Source: Patagioenas fasciata (taxonomy: Eukaryota > Chordata > Aves > Columbiformes > Columbidae). From it: 64,000 bases of DNA. Each line of letters begins with the position of its first letter. The stretch's first letter is position 1. The stretch lies in NCBI RefSeq assembly GCF_037038585.1, contig NC_092522.1:125284661-125348660 (forward strand), in the 5' to 3' direction. Under the pieces are notes generated by a model, which did not search any database, was not told where the DNA came from, and saw only the letters and a list, made by a program, of their open reading frames with translations. The position numbers and the translations under genes are program-made. Of the stretch, positions 43,801 through 64,000 are shown piece by piece.

Positions 43801-46186
43801 CCTGTGGTTCCCAGCGCAGGGCACAGCACCAGGGCAGTCTCCTCTGCATGGACCACGGCACAGCCAGCAGCGAGGGGTCAGGCCCAGCCTCGCACAAAGG
43901 AATTGTTGCTGAAGCTGCACGGAAAGCAGGATGGCTGGGCCTGCAGCAGAACAGCCGTGCGCCTGGCGTCCCAGCCCCACACCGTGGCACAGGGCCGGAC
44001 GCCCAGCAAGCAGGGAGACCCAGGCCCACGGCTGAGCCTCTTCTCAACCGCAGGAACAGCGCTGGGCGGCTCTGCACCCCCGGGGCTCCCCGGTTCTCCA
44101 GGGACTGAGGGTCTGCGTGGGGTCGGCTGTGATGTGAAGAAGCGACAGGCAGAGCTGGAACCCGGAGCTGCGGCTGTACCAAGGTTGCCAGCGCAATGGG
44201 CAGGGGTTGGTCCTGGGCAACCCCCCAGCTTCACCTCAGCTCCCTCCAGAAACCACAGAGGGATGCACAGCACCGCGCGGTGCAGAAGGTGCCGGGTAAC
44301 AGACTCCATCAAACCAGACAAAAATAACAGGAGGAATGGCGAGGTGGCCTGGTCAGACCCCAGTGGGTAGCAGGGCCAGCGGCTGCACAGTGAGTGGAGT
44401 CCCCCCGAACTCACCCGCACAGCAGGGCACCCCCAGGGGTGGTCAACAGGTCAGAGAGGTTCTCCTGCCCCTCTGCTCTGCCCTGGGGAGACCACACCTG
44501 GAATCTTGTGTCCAGTTGTGGCCCCTCAGTTCCAGAAGGACAGGGAACTGCTGCAGAGAGTCCAGCGCAGCCACCAAGATGCTGAAGGGAGTGGAGCATC
44601 TCCCGTGTGAGGAAAGGCTGAGGGAGCTGGGGCTCTGGAGCTAGAGAAGAGGAGACTGAGGGGGGAACTCATTCCTGGGGATCAATATGGAAAGGGGCAG
44701 TGTCAGGAGGATGGAGCCAGGCTCTTCTGGGTGACAACCAGTGACAGGACAAGGGGCAATGGGTGCAAACTGGAACACAGGAGGTTCCACTGAAAAAGGA
44801 GAAGCAACTTGTTGAGGGTGAGGGTGGCAGAGCCTGGCCCAGGCTGCCCAGGGAGGTTGTGGAGTCTCCTTCTCTGCAGACATTCAAACCCGCCTGGACC
44901 CCTTCCTGTGGAACCTCAGCTGGGTGTTCCTGCTCCGGGGGGATTGCACTGGATGAGCTTTCCAGGTCCCTTCAACCCCTAACATCCTGGGATTGTGTGA
45001 CAGTTGGTGGCACCTCCCAGCCCAAAAAGCAGCGATGCCATTAGGGAGATTAAATCACCCAGGCAGGGCTCCAGGAGCCTTTCAGGGATGGGGGCTCCCC
45101 CAGCAGCTCCTCAAACCCATCTCATGCCAAGGCCTTGGCAGTTCAGCTGGGGGAGACTCAGCCCACTGCCCCCCTGGGCCAAGGCCCAGAACCCATCCCT
45201 GCCCAGGGGGGTGCAGGTCTTCCACACAGCCTCCAGCCTGGGTTTTGGGGTGAGCCCTCGATCTGTGGGAGGTCTCCTCCCAGCCCCCGTTACCCTCTGT
45301 CTCCAGCACAGACCCCCAACACAGATCTCCTGAGCCCAAAATGTGCTAGGGCCCCTCACCCACTGGGACGTGTGGTGGGTGCCCAGTCCCTGCTGAGCCG
45401 GGGGAACAGCAGCACCTCCTCCTCCCATGGCATGGGGAACCCCCCCGGCTGCGGGGCTCCCGCTCTGCTTCCCACCGGGGTGACAGTGCCCACAGCAGCA
45501 GTGCAATGGGTGACAGTGCCCACAGCAGCGGGGCAAGAGGGGCCTGTGTTACAGTGGTTAGGGTCTAGGGGTGGAGGGGTAAGATATGGGCGGGGATATA
45601 GAGGGATATGAAGGGATACAGAGGGATATGAAGGGATACAGAGGGATATGAAGGGATACAGAGGGATATGGGGCAATGGGGGGATGAAATATGGGGGGAT
45701 GAAATACGGGGGGAACGGGATGTGGGGGAGTTTGGGGGGATGTGGGGAGGATATGAATGCAATGGGGGGATATGGCGGGGGGAGAGACACATACAGGGGA
45801 TACATGGGGAATGGGATAGAGGAGGGGAATAGGGGGATCCAGGAGAACATAGGGGGGATATGGGGGGGGTATGGGGGCGGGGGGGGTGTGGAGGGGAGGA
45901 TGTGGGAGTACACGTGGGGCCGGTCACAGGAGGCGGGGGGCAGACAGGGTGACAGTGCATGCCGGGCGGCAGGGGAGGGGCCAGGCCCGGTGCGGCCCTT
46001 CCCGGCGGTGGGCGCCGCTGTGACCCCGGCCCGGTGCGGCCCTTCCCGGCGGCGGGCGCCGCTGTGACCCCGGCCCGGTGCGGCCCTTCCCGGCGGCGGG
46101 CGCCGCTGTGACCCCGGCCCGGTGCGGCCCTTACCGGCGGTGAGCGCCGGCCGCACCCGCGCGCAGCCGCTCCTCAGCGCCGCCAT
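37878..46186 (-). CDS. MPV17: MPV17, mitochondrial inner membrane protein
   Basis: A small four-helix channel-like protein of the mitochondrial inner membrane, needed for mitochondrial DNA maintenance. Seven coding exons: 46186-46135, 41262-41147, 40521-40429, 39848-39753, 38317-38285, 38075-38023, 37947-37878. They give 170 aa (human 176), and the six later exon sizes (116, 93, 96, 33, 53, 70 bp) equal those I recall for human MPV17. Conserved stretches include [52 protein letters not shown] and YLSWKANRL. Exon 1 is short and divergent ([18 protein letters not shown]), keeps LTAG at the phase-1 junction, and uses GTAAGG. Its start codon lies about 50 bp after the CAD poly(A) signal. Intron 1 is 4.9 kb. 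Confidence 0.95.
38686..38702. mobile_element. CR1 3'-tail remnant
   Basis: TCTATGATTCTGTGATTCTA resembles the terminal CR1 octamer repeat; nothing else of the element is left. Confidence 0.5.
39855..40018. repeat. 31-bp tandem repeat in MPV17 intron
   Basis: Five to six units of GGAGCCGGGGCTGGGGATGC with CGTGGTGCT spacers follow the exon 4 acceptor. Confidence 0.9.
40243..40425. repeat. 34-bp tandem repeat in MPV17 intron 3
   Basis: About five units of CACCCACCGTCCTGCTGC followed by a C-rich spacer, ending just before the 40429 donor of exon 3. Confidence 0.9.
44438..44999 (+). mobile_element. CR1 LINE 3' portion in MPV17 intron 1
   Basis: It starts GGTCAACAGGTCAGAGAGGT and ends CATCCTGGGATTGTGTGACA. 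It is nearly identical to 31085-31648, so both copies belong to one subfamily. 5' truncated, non-coding. Confidence 0.92.
45595..45905. repeat. GGGATATGAAGGGATACAGA repeat and purine-rich tract, MPV17 intron 1
   Basis: Three tandem 20-bp units (45597-45672) lead into a G/A-rich tract of looser GGGGGATATG motifs. Confidence 0.85.
45983..46146. repeat. MPV17: 44-bp minisatellite seeded on the MPV17 exon 1 donor
   Basis: Four units of CCCGGTGCGGCCCTTCCCGG plus GGCGGGCGCCGCTGTGACC. The unit nearest exon 1 contains the exon end and the real donor; in the other units the matching position reads GGAAGG instead of GTAAGG on the - strand. The array therefore duplicates an exon-intron junction. Confidence 0.85.
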
Positions 46187-46234
46187 GCCCGCGCGCCGCG
46201 ATGACGCAATGACGCTGGCGGCGGCAGTGACGCG

Positions 46235-46240
46235 TTTATT
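46235..46240 (-). terminator. CAD: CAD poly(A) signal (AATAAA on - strand)
   Basis: TTTATT on the + strand, only 15 bp past the CAD stop codon. Cleavage would fall near 46210-46225, leaving a 3' UTR of some 30-45 nt. Confidence 0.85.
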
Positions 46241-46255
46241 GCGGGCCGGCGCCGG

Positions 46256-60978
<14,723 letters not shown>

Positions 60979-60986
60979 GGCGGCTC

Positions 60987-60992
60987 CACGTG
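60987..60992 (-). promoter_or_regulatory. CAD: E-box CACGTG in the CAD 5' UTR
   Basis: CACGTG lies 8 bp upstream of the CAD start codon, downstream of GC boxes (61090-61125). Mammalian CAD is a classic Myc target through a CACGTG just downstream of its transcription start. The same placement here suggests conserved Myc/Max control. Confidence 0.7.
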
Positions 60993-61089
60993 CGCTCCGG
61001 AGGCTCCGCGGCGGCAACCGAGCGAGGCGCGTGCAGCGCGGCGGCGGCAGCGGGAGAATCCGGGGCGGGCCCGGGCCGGCCCGGCCCCC

Positions 61090-61125
61090 GCGGCGGGGCG
61101 GGGCGGGGCGGCGGCGGGGCGGCCG
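61090..61125. promoter_or_regulatory. CAD: GC-box cluster of the CAD promoter
   Basis: Overlapping GGGGCGGGGC motifs, typical Sp1 sites, in a CpG island. No TATA box is seen, as for mammalian CAD. Confidence 0.6.
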
Positions 61126-61356
61126 CGGCACCTGGTGCACCGAGCGGCTGGGGGCGCCGCGGGGCAGCGCTGAGCGGGCGGCGGGAGCAGCGGCTCCGCC
61201 GTCTGCAGCGGTTCGAGCGCGGGGAGAGCAGCGCGACCGGCGGGACCGGCTCCGCAACCAACCCAGTGGCACCAACAAGCGCCCGCCGCTGTGGCTTTTA
61301 AAACACGGACCCCGAGGCGATTGCCATTTGAGACACAGCGCCGTGCGAAACCATGG

Positions 61357-61369
61357 TCTGTTTTTAAAC
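61357..61369 (-). terminator. U1 snRNA 3' box
   Basis: GTTTAAAAACAGA on the - strand, 8 nt beyond the U1 3' end, fits the snRNA 3'-box consensus GTTTN1-3AAARNNAGA used for Integrator-dependent 3' end formation. Confidence 0.85.
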
Positions 61370-61377
61370 CGCAAAGC

Positions 61378-61541
61378 CAGGGGAGAGCGCGAACGCAGTC
61401 CCCCACTACCACAAATTATGCAGTCGAGTTTCCCGCATTTGGGGAAATCGCAGGGGTCAGCACACCCGGAGTGCAAGGGATGAGCCTCGCCCTGGGAAAA
61501 CCACCTGCTTGATCATGGTGTCTCCCCTGCCAGGTAAGTAT
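61378..61541 (-). ncRNA. U1 spliceosomal snRNA (copy 1, full length, variant loops)
   Basis: A full 164-nt U1 gene starting ATACTTACCTGGCAGGGGAG, the 5'-splice-site recognition end, with the Sm site AATTTGTGG and the terminal stem-loop GGGGACTGCGTTCGCGCTCT ending CCCCTG. Length and ends equal human U1. Compared with the human sequence as I recall it, the stem-loop I loop reads ATCAAGCAGG instead of ATCACGAAGG (positions 33 and 35), and the stem-loop II loop reads CTTGCACTCC instead of ATTGCACTCC (position 65). These are in the U1-70K and U1A binding loops. The gene has a 3' box and an octamer-like distal element, so it may be expressed. It points toward CAD, whose start codon is 400 bp downstream. 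Confidence 0.95.
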
Positions 61542-62477
61542 GCCCTACACCCGCGCCCGCGCCGCCCCGCGCCGCCCCGCACACCCCCAGCACACGGACA
61601 CCCCGCGACGAACCCGCGCACGCCCCACGCCACGCCCCGGACCGCGCCCCGCGTCTCACCCGCACGCGGCGCCCACGCGGCGCTCGCGAACGCCCGTGGG
61701 CGGTGTTGTCGTGGCGCGCGGAGCTCCCGTCATGCCGCGCGGGGACTGATCTGCATGGACACGCCCTACGCGCAACGCCCCGCCCCTTCCCGGTCGGAAC
61801 GGCTCTGCCACCGGCGGCGCGAGTCGCGTGGCCCCGCCCCCACCCGCAAGGCAGCGCCACCAGGCGGCGGGGCGGAGCGCTCGCCGGCCCGCCCGTGCCC
61901 CCCGCGGCCGCGACGGTCGTGACAGCGTCACGGTCGCAGCTCCAGCACCGGCCACAGCGCCGGGAGACCCCGCCGTGCTCGGGCACCGTGGGGGGTGCAC
62001 GGAGGGGTCAGCGGGATGGGCGGTGGGGGGAGCGGCCATGAGCGAGCCCCAGGGACAAGGCTGGGCCAGGGGAAGCCCCGTGGGAGCTGAGCGGCCGGAG
62101 GTGACAGAGACCAGGGGCAGGGAGCTGTGCACAGGGGACCTGGAGTGGCAGAGGCACTGGACGCTGCGTCACCCCAGGCTTTGGGGTCCCAGTGCCCAGG
62201 GAACGGCTGGAGAAGGGATGATGCCCCGGACAGGGACCAGGGCAGGGAACGCTGCAGCAGATGGGACACATCAGAGTCCCCGGCCCCAGTGGGACACACC
62301 GGGTGGGTCGCAGGAGCTGGCAGGGTCATCACAAGCCACAGTCAGTGACCTGTGCTCGGTCACGGTGGTGGCAGGGGAGCCTGAGGGCACAGAAAGGCAA
62401 AAGTGACCCCGTGCCACACGCAGCTGCCCCCAGCGCCGGAGCAGCCGAGCCCGACAGCGGCACCGGCACCTGCGAGG
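61418..62477. repeat. inverted repeat, left arm
   Basis: Pairs base for base with 62941-64000 about an axis at 62709 (paired coordinates sum to 125418). I found three differences in 1060 bp (61989, 61999, 62442, all transitions) and no length difference. The arm contains U1 copy 1 from its 5' end and about 940 bp upstream of it. Confidence 0.95.
61749..61756 (-). promoter_or_regulatory. octamer-like distal element of U1 copy 1
   Basis: ATGCAGAT on the - strand, one base from the Oct-1 octamer ATGCAAAT, centred about 210 bp upstream of the U1 start, the usual place of an snRNA distal sequence element. No proximal element could be recognised by eye. Confidence 0.55.
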
Positions 62478-62940
62478 CCTCTGGGGAGTGTCAGCCGGGG
62501 CCCCGCCTCCGCCCGCAAGCCCCGCCCCAGCGGCCCTGCGCGCTCCCGGTTCGGGATTCCTGCGCGCTCCCGGTTCGGGGTTCCCGCGGGCTCCCGGTTC
62601 GGGTCTCCCGGGCGGTCTTGGTTCGGGGCTCCCGGGCGGGACGCAGCCGAACCGGGCGGTTGGGGCCGAGCCGGCACTTCCGGGCCGCTTCCCGGCTCGC
62701 TGCCCCTCCGCGTGTCCCGCGGTGCCGCTGTCACCGGCCCCAGCGGGACCCTCGGGCCTCCCGGGGACCCGTCCCGCAGCTCCGGGTGCGGTGCCGCGGC
62801 AGCCCCTGGGTCGGTGCTGCGTTGAGCTCCGCTCCGGCCGCCGTCCTGGCTCCTGGCCGGGGCTGCCCCTGTGGCTTTGACCCGTCGGTCCCGGCCGTGC
62901 CCAGCACCGCCCTGCGTCTGTCTTTGTCCCCGGGCACCCA
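62478..62940. other. spacer of the inverted repeat
   Basis: 463 bp, unique to the centre. It holds four to five imperfect units of about 24 bp around GCTCCCGGTTCGGG (62538-62640) and is CpG-rich. No gene is seen; the mirror-image open frames on both strands are a product of the symmetry. Confidence 0.85.
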
Positions 62941-63661
62941 CCTCGCAGGTGCCGGTGCCGCTGTCGGGCTCGGCTACTCCGGCGCTGGGGGCAGCTGCGT
63001 GTGGCACGGGGTCACTTTTGCCTTTCTGTGCCCTCAGGCTCCCCTGCCACCACCGTGACCGAGCACAGGTCACTGACTGTGGCTTGTGATGACCCTGCCA
63101 GCTCCTGCGACCCACCCGGTGTGTCCCACTGGGGCCGGGGACTCTGATGTGTCCCATCTGCTGCAGCGTTCCCTGCCCTGGTCCCTGTCCGGGGCATCAT
63201 CCCTTCTCCAGCCGTTCCCTGGGCACTGGGACCCCAAAGCCTGGGGTGACGCAGCGTCCAGTGCCTCTGCCACTCCAGGTCCCCTGTGCACAGCTCCCTG
63301 CCCCTGGTCTCTGTCACCTCCGGCCGCTCAGCTCCCACGGGGCTTCCCCTGGCCCAGCCTTGTCCCTGGGGCTCGCTCATGGCCGCTCCCCCCACCGCCC
63401 ATCCCGCTGACCCCTCCGCGCACCCCCCGCGGTGCCCGAGCACGGCGGGGTCTCCCGGCGCTGTGGCCGGTGCTGGAGCTGCGACCGTGACGCTGTCACG
63501 ACCGTCGCGGCCGCGGGGGGCACGGGCGGGCCGGCGAGCGCTCCGCCCCGCCGCCTGGTGGCGCTGCCTTGCGGGTGGGGGCGGGGCCACGCGACTCGCG
63601 CCGCCGGTGGCAGAGCCGTTCCGACCGGGAAGGGGCGGGGCGTTGCGCGTAGGGCGTGTCC

Positions 63662-63669
63662 ATGCAGAT
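63662..63669 (+). promoter_or_regulatory. octamer-like distal element of U1 copy 2
   Basis: ATGCAGAT, the exact mirror of the copy 1 element, at the same distance from its U1 start. Confidence 0.55.
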
Positions 63670-63876
63670 CAGTCCCCGCGCGGCATGACGGGAGCTCCGC
63701 GCGCCACGACAACACCGCCCACGGGCGTTCGCGAGCGCCGCGTGGGCGCCGCGTGCGGGTGAGACGCGGGGCGCGGTCCGGGGCGTGGCGTGGGGCGTGC
63801 GCGGGTTCGTCGCGGGGTGTCCGTGTGCTGGGGGTGTGCGGGGCGGCGCGGGGCGGCGCGGGCGCGGGTGTAGGGC

Positions 63877-64000
63877 ATACTTACCTGGCAGGGGAGACAC
63901 CATGATCAAGCAGGTGGTTTTCCCAGGGCGAGGCTCATCCCTTGCACTCCGGGTGTGCTGACCCCTGCGATTTCCCCAAATGCGGGAAACTCGACTGCAT
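63877..64000 (+). ncRNA. U1 spliceosomal snRNA (copy 2, 3' end beyond window)
   Basis: The first 124 of 164 nt are visible and identical to copy 1, including the same three loop changes. It is transcribed away from copy 1, so the pair is divergent around the palindrome centre. Confidence 0.95.

Larger units (their letters stand above)
62941..64000. repeat. inverted repeat, right arm (cut by window end)
   Basis: Mirror of 61418-62477. It still matches at the last base of the window, so the true arm may be longer. Confidence 0.95.

Noticed and set aside
42054-44420. Several 150-340 codon open frames in MPV17 intron 1
   Set aside because: High GC makes stops rare. The frames overlap each other on both strands and none shows a domain or splice pattern.
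62538-62640. GGTTCGGG motifs resembling a tRNA B box
   Set aside because: They recur in a 24-bp tandem repeat, do not match GGTTCGANNCC, and there is no A box or cloverleaf around them.
62261-63157. Pair of identical 265-codon open frames on opposite strands
   Set aside because: They mirror each other because of the inverted repeat and cross the spacer in different sequence. No conserved protein features.

Overview
The window is vertebrate nuclear DNA, almost certainly from a bird. It has CR1 LINE fragments in both orientations, very GC-rich compact genes with short introns, dense minisatellites, one solo retroviral LTR and an avian-like U1 snRNA. This texture fits a GC-rich microchromosome. 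The species cannot be named from the sequence.

Layout, left to right: the 3' end of GTF3C2 (+); SLC30A3/ZnT3 (-), tail to tail with it; a CR1 fragment and a GGATGG repeat; a UCKL1-like uridine-cytidine kinase (+); DNAJC5G, a cysteine-string co-chaperone (+); TRIM54/MURF3 (+); a repeat-rich gap with a 12-bp minisatellite and CR1; urocortin UCN (-) with a TATA box and CRE; a solo LTR; MPV17 (-); CAD (-), the multifunctional pyrimidine enzyme; and a large inverted repeat whose arms each carry a U1 snRNA gene, the second cut by the window end. Splice sites were placed by reading GT/AG pairs that keep the frame. The summed exons of SLC30A3, UCKL1-like, DNAJC5G, TRIM54 and MPV17 each divide by three.

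The gene set matches human 2p23.3 (CAD, SLC30A3, DNAJC5G, TRIM54, UCN, MPV17, GTF3C2). The block from SLC30A3 to MPV17 is inverted relative to its two flanks, and a UCKL1-like gene absent from the human block is present. The human UCKL1-DNAJC5 pair lies on 20q13.33, so this looks like the partner pair from the early vertebrate genome duplications. CAD and the UCKL1-like protein both act in pyrimidine metabolism; the other genes serve unrelated roles (zinc loading of vesicles, muscle ubiquitin ligase, stress peptide, mitochondrial inner membrane channel).

The most unusual parts are the near-perfect inverted repeat with divergent U1 genes at 61418-64000, the base changes in both protein-binding loops of that U1, and the extremely tight CAD/MPV17 junction, where the CAD poly(A) signal lies about 50 bp before the MPV17 start codon.
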